Shown one piece after another: positions 7,662 through 17,850 of a DNA stretch of 28,942 nucleotides. The notes beneath the pieces were generated by a model. The model saw only the letters and a list, made by a program, of their open reading frames with translations, was not told the DNA's origin and made no database searches. The stretch's first letter is position 1, and each line of letters opens with the position of its first letter. The DNA lies in the NCBI GenBank assembly GCA_021806765.1, contig JAJZQR010000031.1, positions 1 to 28,942 on the forward strand, written 5' to 3'. The stretch comes from Chloroflexota bacterium. GTDB lineage: Bacteria > Chloroflexota > UBA6077. A program made the position numbers and the translations under genes.

Positions 7662-9029
7662 GTGCCCGCCACTACCGTAGTCATGCCCAAGATGGGCTAC
7701 GACATGACCCAGGGAAGGATCATCCATTGGCTCAAGCGCGAGGGTGATCAGGTTCAGAAGGGCGAGCCCATCGCCGAGATCGAGACGGAGAAGGTGAACA
7801 TCCAGATAGAAGCCTTCGCCTCGGGGACCCTGCTGAAGATCCTGGTTCCCGAGGGCGAGACGGTACCGGTGGGCCAACCAATCGCTAACATCGGGGAGCC
7901 CGGCGAACAGCCGGCGGAGGTCTCACCGGCCGAGGCGTTGCCCGCCCACGGGGTCGGAGCGGGCGAGGGAAGCGAGGCCCCTCCCATAGAAGTCACCGCC
8001 AGGGAGCCCAAGGCGGTGGTCCCGCCGGCAGAAGCTGTTCCGGGTCCGGAGGAAGAGCGGATCAAAGCCTCCCCCGTGGCCCGCCGCCTGGCCCAGGAGC
8101 AGGGGATAGAGTTAGGCCAGGTATCGGGCAGCGGCCCCGGGGGTCGCATCACCAAGGAGGACGTGGAGCGGTTCCTGACCGAGGCAGTCCGCCGGCAGCG
8201 AGCGCCCGAAAAGGCGGCTCCGGCTAGACCGGCCGCCGAACGGCCGGCGCCACCCCCTCCGCCGGCTCCCCAGGAGCGGCCGGCTCCGGCAGCGCCCGCG
8301 CCAGCCGCCGCTGCGGAGGCTGCGGTCGCGCCGCCCGAGGGCGTGCCCATCCGAACCGAAGAGTTTTCCAGGATGGGCCAGGCCATCGCACGGCACATGG
8401 CCGAGAGCAAGCGCACCATCCCTCACTTCTACACGACGGTTGAGATCGACATGGATCGGGTCGCCGCCCTGCGAGAAGAGTTGAACGAGACGCTGTCCGA
8501 GGAGGAGCGTATCTCCTTCAACGACTTCGTCATGAAGGCGACCGCCATAGCCCTCACCGAGTTCCCGCGCCTGAACGGTTACTACAGCGAGGGGAAGCGG
8601 ATCCTCTACCAGCAGATCAACCTGGGGATGGCCGTAGCCGTGGAAGACGGCTTGATCGCCCCCGTGATTCGGGAGTGCGACCGCAAGACGCTCTTCCAGA
8701 TCGCCAGGGAGTCTCGAGAGCTGGTGGCCCGAACCCGCAAAGGCTCCCTCCGCCAGGAGGACTACAGCGGCGGCACCTTCACCGTGACCAACATGGGGAT
8801 GCTGGGGGTGGAGGAGTTCGGCGCCATCATCAACCCACCCCAGGCGGGCATCCTGGCCGTGGGGACGGTGGCACCCCGGCCGGTGGTTCAGGACGGCCTG
8901 CTAACGGTGGCCAACACCGTGAAGGCCACCCTCTCGGCCGACCATCGCCTGGTCAACGGCGCCGACGCCGCCCGCTTCCTGGGGGAGCTTCGAAAGCTGC
9001 TGGAAAGCCCAGCCCGACTCTTGCTTTAG
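7662..9029 (+). CDS. Dihydrolipoamide acyltransferase (E2) of the 2-oxoacid dehydrogenase complex
   Basis: A 455-residue core protein starting at GTG 7662, with AGGAGG seven bases upstream. Domains in order: a lipoyl domain, residues 2-78, with lipoyl Lys44 in IETEKVNI; a Pro/Ala/Glu-rich linker; a peripheral subunit-binding domain ~135-172 (SPVARRLAQEQGIE, then GPGGRITKEDVERFL); a long Ala/Pro hinge; and the acyltransferase domain ~220-455. The catalytic segment reads SADHRLVNGADAARFL, so the His of H-x-x-x-D-G is present (His428) but the Asp is Asn432. The protein transfers the acyl group from the lipoyl arm to CoA. No E3 gene is present in the window. The family call is firm; the Asn is a point to check. 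Confidence 0.93.
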   Translation: MPATTVVMPKMGYDMTQGRIIHWLKREGDQVQKGEPIAEIETEKVNIQIEAFASGTLLKILVPEGETVPVGQPIANIGEPGEQPAEVSPAEALPAHGVGAGEGSEAPPIEVTAREPKAVVPPAEAVPGPEEERIKASPVARRLAQEQGIELGQVSGSGPGGRITKEDVERFLTEAVRRQRAPEKAAPARPAAERPAPPPPPAPQERPAPAAPAPAAAAEAAVAPPEGVPIRTEEFSRMGQAIARHMAESKRTIPHFYTTVEIDMDRVAALREELNETLSEEERISFNDFVMKATAIALTEFPRLNGYYSEGKRILYQQINLGMAVAVEDGLIAPVIRECDRKTLFQIARESRELVARTRKGSLRQEDYSGGTFTVTNMGMLGVEEFGAIINPPQAGILAVGTVAPRPVVQDGLLTVANTVKATLSADHRLVNGADAARFLGELRKLLESPARLLL

Positions 9030-9588
9030 GAGGGGCATAACAATCCGGGGCGCCCCGGTTTCCATATTGTCCGTGCGGGGCGGGTTCTCAGAACCCGCCC
9101 CTACTTGATATGGGCGGCAGGGGACAAGGGCGCATCGCGGTAATGGGTGATCCACTTGCCTGTAGTAGGCGGGGTTGTCTCAGCCCCGCCATCACCACGG
9201 GCGGCTTAGGGACAAGCCGCCCTACTGTAAGCTGGACTGACAGGCCGGTTTCACACTTCTCCGCGATGCGTCGGGACAAGCCCCTGCCTTTGTGCCGCCA
9301 CGGTTCACGAGGGCGGGTAGATAGAGTTACAGTCTGATGCCAACGTCACCCCCAGCCTCTCCTTCGTCACCCCCGCGAAGGCGGGGGTCCAGGCATCCCA
9401 TCTCCTCGTGAGGCCACTCCTCCACATCGCCGTGGGCCTCTGGATGCCCGATCAGGTCGGGCATGACGATCAAGGTAGGCTGCCTTCTCCAGACTGTTAC
9501 GCTGTCTATGAACCGCGCCTTGTGCCCGCGCACCCGGTACAGATCTTGCCCGAACCGGTGAATCCGCTTGTGGCAAGGAGGCCCGAAG
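9030..9588. repeat. Repeat-filled gap between E2 and the BON gene
   Basis: No believable gene in 559 bases. Three compact palindromes: 9077-9101 (GGGGCGGGTTC arms), 9168-9190 (GGCGGGGTT arms) and 9199-9222 (GGGCGGCTT arms). The first and last are followed by CTAC and the second preceded by GTAG. Then comes a larger inverted-repeat element at 9365-9468: it opens CGTCACCCCCGCGAAGGCGG, closes with GGTCGGGCATGACG, and each end is itself a small hairpin. The same element design recurs at 24517-24588. Confidence 0.8.
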
Positions 9589-10428
9589 ATGGATCCATCG
9601 GAAGAACATGCCAAGGATAAGCTGGCCCAGGAGCCCTTCCCTCCCACTGACACTACTTTGAAAGAGCCCGGGCTGCGGGCCTCGCTGGACGACGCCCGCC
9701 TGGCCAACCGCCAGGTAGGAAGCAGCCTCCGCGATCAGGAGATCGCCGGCCATGCCCTTTTTGCCCTGTCCGAGGATGGTCGCATCGACCTGGGAGACGG
9801 GCTGAATAACCGAATCGCGGTCAAGATCGAGGGCCGCATCGCCACCCTCACAGGCGTGGTGGACTCCGCCGAGGAGCGGATGGTCGCTGAGGAGGTGGTG
9901 GAAGCGATTCCGGGCGTTGCCCTGGTGCAGAACGCCCTGACCGTCTCGACGGACAGCTACCTGGACGACGAGGACCTCAGCCGCCGGGTACGACAGAGAC
10001 TCGACGACTCCGGCTTCGCCGGGGTGGGCTCGAGGGTCTCCCACGGCATCGCGCGACTGGTGGGAACCGTGGAGAGACTGGCCGACGAGGACCTGGCCGT
10101 CCGGACGGCGGCCGGCGTCAAGGGGCTACGGGACGTGCTCAGCAACCTCAAGGTGCGCACGCCGGAGTATACCGACGATATCGATCTAAAGAGCCTGGCC
10201 AACCAGGCACTGGCGATCAACGATCTGGTGATGCTGGACCGCCGGGTCCGCGTCAGCAACGGAGTCGTCGAGATCGCGGGTAGGGTCAAGTCGCTGGCAG
10301 ATGTCCTCCGAATTCGCCGGGTTCTCAGCGAGATCGCTGGAGTCAGGGGCATCAAGACCCACATCCAGGTGGACCACACCCTCTTCCGCGATTTCCAGGC
10401 TCGGACCCATCTCTCCACCGGGAGGTAA
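9589..10428 (+). CDS. Protein with three BON domains
   Basis: A 279-residue protein from ATG 9589, with AAGGAGG seven bases upstream. After a polar N-terminal ~55 residues it carries three BON (OsmY/nodulation) modules at about 70-120, 130-185 and 198-268. Each shows the pattern of a helix, a strand with V/I-x-x-G-x-V/A-x-L-x-G-x-V (KIEGRIATLTGVVDS; GIARLVGTVER; VSNGVVEIAGRVKS), and a second helix ending in G-V/L-x-x-V. There is no signal peptide, so it is probably cytoplasmic, unlike OsmY. BON proteins bind phospholipid or other macromolecules and are often induced by stress. Its stop is 2 bases before the next gene. Confidence 0.88.
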   Translation: MDPSEEHAKDKLAQEPFPPTDTTLKEPGLRASLDDARLANRQVGSSLRDQEIAGHALFALSEDGRIDLGDGLNNRIAVKIEGRIATLTGVVDSAEERMVAEEVVEAIPGVALVQNALTVSTDSYLDDEDLSRRVRQRLDDSGFAGVGSRVSHGIARLVGTVERLADEDLAVRTAAGVKGLRDVLSNLKVRTPEYTDDIDLKSLANQALAINDLVMLDRRVRVSNGVVEIAGRVKSLADVLRIRRVLSEIAGVRGIKTHIQVDHTLFRDFQARTHLSTGR

Positions 10429-10430
10429 CC

Positions 10431-11012
10431 ATGCGCAGAGTACGCACCCCTGTAGTCAAGCCGGGGACCCGGCCGATCCTGCCGGGTCGGGTGGAGCCCA
10501 CCTGGCGCCAGTCGCAGTGGCCGATAGAGGCGGACAGCATAAGGGGGAACTACCCCCGCAAGGATTTCGAGGGGCCTGAGGCCGTCCAGGGCCAGGTCAT
10601 CTGTCCCGTCTGCCACGCCATCTCCGACGGCAAACACTGGCTCCTGGACGAGGAGGAATACCGGAGGCTCCGCCAGGACCCCAACGTGAGGGTGGAACTG
10701 TGCCCAGCCGACGAGCGGATCCGCCGCCAGATGTTCGACGGCGAGGTGATGCTGCGTGGCGAGTGGCTGCAGACTCACAAGGAGGAGGTGCTGAACTGGG
10801 TGCGCAACGAGGAGAAGCGCGCCCGCAGCACCAACCCCATGGCGCGCCTGGCGACGGTCCAGGAGAGGGAGGGCGGCATCTACATCTTGACCACCAGCCA
10901 GGCCCTAGCACGGCGGATAGGGAGTGGGCTCAAGAGCGCCTTCAAGGGCCGCCTCACCATCCAGCGATTGCCCTACGAGACCTTTACCCGGGTGCGATGG
11001 GCTCGCGATTGA
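10431..11012 (+). CDS. BCAM0308/NMD3-like putative zinc-binding protein
   Basis: A 193-residue protein from ATG 10431 whose GGAGGTAA ribosome binding site overlaps the end of the BON gene. A basic N-terminus (~50 residues) leads to C-P-V-C at 58-61, then 'DGKHWLLDEEEYRRL', a second knuckle LCPADER at 90-96, and 'EVLNWVRNEEKRARSTNPMA' followed by 'GGIYILTTSQALARRIG'. This layout is what I recall for the bacterial BCAM0308 family, which resembles the archaeal NMD3 region that contacts the large ribosomal subunit. The second zinc knuckle has only one Cys (C91; Asp94 where a Cys is expected). It sits between BON and HPF genes, so a stress or ribosome-related role is plausible. The assignment is from memory of the pattern. 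Confidence 0.6.
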   Translation: MRRVRTPVVKPGTRPILPGRVEPTWRQSQWPIEADSIRGNYPRKDFEGPEAVQGQVICPVCHAISDGKHWLLDEEEYRRLRQDPNVRVELCPADERIRRQMFDGEVMLRGEWLQTHKEEVLNWVRNEEKRARSTNPMARLATVQEREGGIYILTTSQALARRIGSGLKSAFKGRLTIQRLPYETFTRVRWARD

Positions 11013-11120
11013 GACACGGAGGCGCGGAGACATGGGGACGCGGGGACAAGGGGAGAAGACTCTCCGCGTCCCCGAGTCTCCCCTTCTCCGTGTCTCCCCA
11101 TCTCCGCGTCCCCGCGTCTC
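11011..11120. repeat. 'gagacgcgggg' word-repeat hairpin
   Basis: About 110 bases made of shuffled words such as GGAGACA, GGGGACG and CGCGG on the left, and their reverse complements (CTCCGCGTCCCCG, TCTCCCC, CCGTGTCTC) on the right. It forms a long imperfect stem-loop between two co-directional genes and ends just before the HPF ribosome binding site. It may serve as a transcript processing or pausing element. Confidence 0.8.
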
Positions 11121-11140
11121 ACTACTAGAAGGGGGTCGCC

Positions 11141-11602
11141 ATGTACTACGAGATCCGGACCAAAGGGCTGGAACTCACCGAAGCGGTGCAGGCCCTGGTT
11201 CACGAGAAGTTGGGGTTGCTGGAGCACCTGATGCGGGACTACCCCTCGGATTCCGTCATGGCCTCGGTCAGGCTGCACCGGCTGCCGGTGACCGATGAGA
11301 TGTACGACCTCAGGGTGGTGCTGGAACTTCCCGGCGACCGGTTGTTCGCGACAGAAAAGTCCGAGACGCTGGATAACGGCCTGGTCAACGTGACCGCCGA
11401 ACTGGAGAAGCAGCTCAAGCACCTGCTGGCCAACAAGCGGAACGAGACCCACTGGAAACGGATCAGCCATACCAGTGAGACGGTCCGCCGGACCGTTCCC
11501 GTCAACGAGGATGAGCTGGCGGACATCCAGGAGGAGGTCCAGTACCGGACCGAGCAGCAAAGCCACCACGAAGGGCCGGCGGAGAAGAGGAAGGCCGCCT
11601 GA
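11141..11602 (+). CDS. Ribosome hibernation-promoting factor / S30AE family
   Basis: A 153-residue protein from ATG 11141, preceded by GGGGGT. It starts MYYEIRTKGLELTEAVQALV, the first strand and helix of the S30AE fold. It continues with a central strand pair (VRLHRLPVTDEMYDLRVVLE), 'LFATEKSETLDNGLVNVTAE' and the basic helix LEKQLKHLLANKRNETHWKR. These proteins sit in the decoding region of the 30S subunit and stop translation in resting cells. The ~50-residue C-terminal tail is acidic and lacks the usual long-HPF dimerisation domain, so this is a short type. Its neighbours are BON and NMD3-like genes upstream and an unusual rRNA operon 1.4 kb downstream. Confidence 0.88.
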   Translation: MYYEIRTKGLELTEAVQALVHEKLGLLEHLMRDYPSDSVMASVRLHRLPVTDEMYDLRVVLELPGDRLFATEKSETLDNGLVNVTAELEKQLKHLLANKRNETHWKRISHTSETVRRTVPVNEDELADIQEEVQYRTEQQSHHEGPAEKRKAA

Positions 11603-11645
11603 GGGTAGTCCCCGCCGGGGATCGACATCGGGAACAGTTCCGCGA

Positions 11646-11697
11646 CGAGGAGTCGAGGATAGTGCCGGAAGCCTCCGGCCAAAGCCTCGACTCCTCG
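11646..11697. repeat. Inverted repeat after the HPF gene
   Basis: Arms CGAGGAGTCGAGG (11646-11658) and CCTCGACTCCTCG (11685-11697) are exact reverse complements, with a nested GCCGGAAGCCTCCGGC hairpin between them. The stem could end the HPF transcript, although no clear T-run follows. Confidence 0.75.
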
Positions 11698-11762
11698 GAT
11701 TCTGGCCGAGATCGCGCTATTATTAGCTGGTCACTTACTTCAAGGTCGTCGAGGTGCAGAAC

Positions 11763-12929
11763 ATGACCGGGTTCAAGGGACGCGCCGACCGCCGGAGGGT
11801 GGTCGAGCTGCTAAGCCAGCTGGTAGCCATCGATAGCGTCAACCCCTCGGTGGAGGGCAGCGGCCGGGGCGAGGGCGAACTCGCCCGCCATCTGGCCGGC
11901 TTCCTACGAGGACTCGGCCTCGAGGTATCGATGCAGGAAGCCCTGCCGGGGCGCCCGAACGTCCTGGCCCGCTGGAGAGGCCCGAACTCCCATCGGACCA
12001 TACTCTTCCAGAGCCACCTGGACACGGTCACCGCCTCCAACATGACCGACGGCTTGCGCCCACGGTTGGAGGGTGGACGGCTCCATGGTCGAGGGGCCTG
12101 CGACGTCAAGGGGGCCACGGCGGCCTTCCTCCATTCCCTGGAACTGCTGGCACCTCATCGAGAACAACTCCCCGCCGATCTTCTCTACCTGGGAACCGTC
12201 GATGAGGAGTTGGGATACACGGGTGCCAGGGTATTCGTGGAGCAGGGCGGCATGGCCGACGCCGCCGTGGTGTTCGAGCCCACGGGGCTTCAGCCGGTCG
12301 TCGCCCACAAGGGGGCGCTCAGGGTCCGCATCGCCACTCACGGCCGGAGTGCGCACACGGCACGTCCGGAACTGGGCGACAACGCCATCTATCAGATGGT
12401 GGAGGTGATCCGAGCCCTGCGGGAGCAGGTAGAGACGAAGTTGCCGCAACGCCGCCATCCGCTGTGCGGCTCCGCCACCCTCAGTGTCAGCCGCATCTTC
12501 GGAGGGCTGCAGATCAACATCGTGCCCCCTGACTGTTTCGCGGACATAGATTGGCGAACCCTACCGGACGAGGATCCCATTGGAGAGGTGCTGGAGAGGC
12601 TCCGCAGCTTCCTGGACCAACTGAATCGCGATCAGCCATGGGTTCACGTCGAGGTGAATCAGATGCTGCGCTCCTACAGAGGGTTGGACACGCCGCAGGA
12701 CGCGCCCATCGCCAGAGTGGCGCTGGAGGCCTGCCGGGCCATCACGGGTCGTGCGGAGCCAGCGGGAGCGCCCTACGGCACCGACGCCAGCGAGATTGCG
12801 CCGGCCATCCCCTGCGTGGTGCTGGGACCCGGCGACATCGCCCAGGCCCACACTGAGGACGAGTGGGTGGACGTCGAGCAGGTGGCCCAGGCCGCCGAGG
12901 TCTACGCGGAGCTGGCGCTGCGCTTCTGA
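11763..12929 (+). CDS. M20 family zinc metallopeptidase/deacylase (ArgE/DapE-like)
   Basis: A 388-residue cytoplasmic hydrolase. ATG 11763 is chosen because GAGGTG lies six bases before it; GTG 11754 is part of that site. The two-metal M20 ligands are all visible: His in LFQSHLDTV, the bridging Asp in GRGACDVKGA, the catalytic Glu and metal Glu in GTVDEELG, an acidic ligand in VVFEPTG, and the C-terminal His in AQAHTEDEWV. A dimerisation domain (~residues 180-290, 'HKGALRVRIATHGRSAHTAR' onward) is inserted as usual. The motif set fits acetylornithine deacetylase, succinyl-diaminopimelate desuccinylase or related acyl-amino-acid hydrolases; the substrate cannot be settled. A strong terminator follows 10 bases after the stop. 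Confidence 0.92.
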   Translation: MTGFKGRADRRRVVELLSQLVAIDSVNPSVEGSGRGEGELARHLAGFLRGLGLEVSMQEALPGRPNVLARWRGPNSHRTILFQSHLDTVTASNMTDGLRPRLEGGRLHGRGACDVKGATAAFLHSLELLAPHREQLPADLLYLGTVDEELGYTGARVFVEQGGMADAAVVFEPTGLQPVVAHKGALRVRIATHGRSAHTARPELGDNAIYQMVEVIRALREQVETKLPQRRHPLCGSATLSVSRIFGGLQINIVPPDCFADIDWRTLPDEDPIGEVLERLRSFLDQLNRDQPWVHVEVNQMLRSYRGLDTPQDAPIARVALEACRAITGRAEPAGAPYGTDASEIAPAIPCVVLGPGDIAQAHTEDEWVDVEQVAQAAEVYAELALRF

Positions 12930-12938
12930 ACCGACGTC

Positions 12939-12972
12939 AAAGGGGGTTCAGTCCGCGGACTGAGCCCCCTTT
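12939..12972. terminator. Bidirectional intrinsic terminator between M20 gene and rRNA operon
   Basis: A 17-bp stem (AAAGGGGGTTCAGTCCG against CGGACTGAGCCCCCTTT, with one G-U-type mismatch), flanked by T4 on the plus strand and a T-run on the minus strand. It can end both the plus-strand M20 transcript and the minus-strand rRNA transcript. It follows the 23S processing stem at once, leaving no room for a 5S gene. Confidence 0.9.
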
Positions 12973-12973
12973 T

Positions 12974-13004
12974 GCACCTTTACAATCAGATAACTTCCAT
13001 TCCG
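12974..13004 (-). other. 3' arm of the pre-23S rRNA processing stem
   Basis: 31 bases (GCACCTTTACAATCAGATAA onward) are the reverse complement, with two differences, of 16085-16115 just upstream of the 23S 5' end. Such long flanking stems are the RNase III processing sites of precursor 23S rRNA. Here the stem is intact. Confidence 0.88.
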
Positions 13005-13014
13005 TCGAGCACCA

Positions 13015-16069
<3,055 letters not shown>

Positions 16070-16084
16070 CTGATGACTCGTGAG

Positions 16085-16115
16085 CGGAATGGAAGCTATC
16101 TGGTTGTAAAGGTGC
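16085..16115 (-). other. 5' arm of the pre-23S rRNA processing stem
   Basis: Partner of 12974-13004; 31 bases with one mismatch and one G-U pair. It lies about 15 bases upstream of the 23S 5' end. Confidence 0.88.
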
Positions 16116-16210
16116 GTCTTGCGCGACCCCTGGCCCCTGCCTCCTGTCTGGGTTCGGACCAGACCGGCCGCCGAGTGTATCCGGCAGTCGCAAGAGGTGG
16201 ACCAGCCAAC

Positions 16211-16248
16211 CGACAATGGTGAGAGGGCGGGGCGCCTCGAGAGAGGCG
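16211..16248 (-). other. 3' arm of the pre-16S rRNA processing stem
   Basis: This stretch contains TGGTGAGAGGGCG and GAGAGGCG, which are repeated in inverted orientation at 17851-17890 upstream of the 16S 5' end. Together they form the precursor 16S stem. Confidence 0.82.
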
Positions 16249-16304
16249 TGAGAGAACCACTGCAGATGTCCGGCAACACGAACGGGACTTGGCCCGTCGT
16301 GCCG

Positions 16305-17848
16305 GAAAGGCACTTGCGAGCCACACCTTCCGGTACGGCTACATTGCTACGCCAGTGTCCCTGGTCGCCAGCCCCGCCCTGGTCCAACCGTCCGCACGGT
16401 CCTCTCGGACAGTGGGGGCTAGCTGGGCTTCGGACGGGATGAACTCCCGGGACACGGCGGGCTAACTGTGCGAGACCTAGGAACACATTCACCGCCGTGT
16501 GGCTGACCGGCGGTTACTAGCGGCTCCACGTTCATGCAGGCGAGTTGCAGCCTGCAATCCCAACTAAGACCGGCTTTTTGGGTTTAGCTCCGCCTCGCGG
16601 CTTGGCATCCCTTTGTACCGGCCATTGTAGCACGTGTGAGGCCCAGGGCATGAGGGCCATGCCGACTGGTCGTCGTCCCCTCCTTCCTCCGAGTTGCCCG
16701 GCGGTCCCGCTAGAGGGTCCCCCCTTGGGGGGGACAACTAACAGCGAGGGTTTCGCTCGTTAGGGGGCTGAGCCCTACGTCTCACGACACGAGCTGACGG
16801 CAGCCATTCAGCCCCTGTGCCGGTGCCCGCCTTTACGGGTCGTTCCCGTTTCCGGGTTCTACTGCCGGCATCCAGCCTTGGTAAGGTTCTACGGTCACGT
16901 TCGGATTAATCCACGTGCTCCGCCGCTGGTGTAGGTCTTCGTCAATTCCTTTGGGTTTCAGCCTTGCGGCCGTAGTTCCCCAGGCGGGGCACTTATCGCG
17001 TTAGCTGCGACCCAGAGGGGGTCAATACCCTCCGGATCTAGTGCCCATCGTTTACTGCGTGGACTAACGGGGTTTCCTAATCCCGCTCGCTCCCCACGCC
17101 TTCGCGCCTCAGCGTCAGGAACAGTCTAGGAGGCTGCCTTCGCTATCGGGGTTCTTCCCGGTATCATCGCATTTCACCGCTACTCCGGGAGTTCCACCTC
17201 CTCCGGCTGCCCTCTCAGCGATACGGTATCGGCCGCCCTTCCCCGGTTGAGCCGGGGGCTTTCACGGCCGACGGGTACCACCGCCTACGCGCTCTTTACG
17301 CCCAATGAATCCGGACAACGCTCGCCCCCCACGTATTACCGCGAATGCTGACACGTAGTTGTTCGGGGCTTATTCGCCGGGTACCGTCAAGCCCCAGTGA
17401 GGCCTTCTTCCCCGGCAAAAGGGGTTTACGACCCGAAGGCCTTCCTCCCCCACGCGGCGTCGCTGCGTCAGGCTTTCGCCCATTGCGCAAGATCCCCTGC
17501 TGCTGCCTCCCGTAGGAGTCGGGGCCATGTCTCAGTCCCCGTCTGGCTGGCCGTCCTCCCAGACCAGCTACCCGTCATCGGCTTGGTGGGCCGTAACCCC
17601 ACCAACTACCTGATAGGGCGCGGGTCCCTCCCCAAACGCCTTCTGGGCTTTAGCCGCCGGGCCTAGTACCCGGAGGCCACATGGGGGATTTACCGGCCTT
17701 TCGGCCGAATGTCCCCCGCTTGGGGGCAGGTTACCCACGTGTTACTCAAACGTCTGCCACTGGCCGGCTTTCGCCAAGCCCGTCCGACTTGCATGCATGA
17801 GGCACGCCGCCAGCGTTCGTCCTGGGCCAGGATCGAACCCATCAGAAT
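16305..17848 (-). rRNA. 16S rRNA gene, structurally intact but lacking canonical decoding-site bases and anti-SD
   Basis: About 1544 nt on the minus strand, the normal length. Clear landmarks: GATCCTGGCCCAGG, GAACGCTGGCGGCGTGC, ACTCCTACGGGAGGCAGCAG, AAAGGAATTGACG, GTCAGCTCGTGTCGTGAG, CACGTGCTACAATGG and GTAGCCGTACCGGAAGG. By hand alignment the following near-universal sites are changed: the 530 loop (GTGTCAGCATTCGCGGTAA), an extra base in the 790 loop, G926 to A, G966/C967 to C/G, C1054 to A, 1397-1400 to GUUA, U1406 to C, A1408 to G, A1492/A1493 to C/U, G1504 to U. The 3' tail reads CGCAAGTGCCTTTC in place of GGATCACCTCCTTA. Many partner bases changed with them, keeping helices paired. Ends are estimated. 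Confidence 0.9.
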
Positions 17849-17850
17849 GA

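Larger units (their letters stand above)
16070..16304 (-). other. 16S-23S internal transcribed spacer without tRNA genes
   Basis: About 235 bases. It contains the 3' arm of the 16S processing stem (16211-16248) and the 5' arm of the 23S processing stem (16085-16115). No cloverleaf for tRNA-Ile or tRNA-Ala could be drawn. Just past the 16S end, GTGCC-TTTCC-GGCAC can fold into a short hairpin that would include the rRNA tail. Confidence 0.8.

Noticed and set aside
9110..9337. A 75-codon plus-strand frame between E2 and the BON gene
   Set aside because: It is built from palindromic repeats, lacks a ribosome binding site and has no recognisable domain.
11150..12930. Rho-independent terminator at the 11646-11697 inverted repeat
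   Set aside because: The stem is convincing but no T-run follows on the plus strand, so it is listed as a repeat only.
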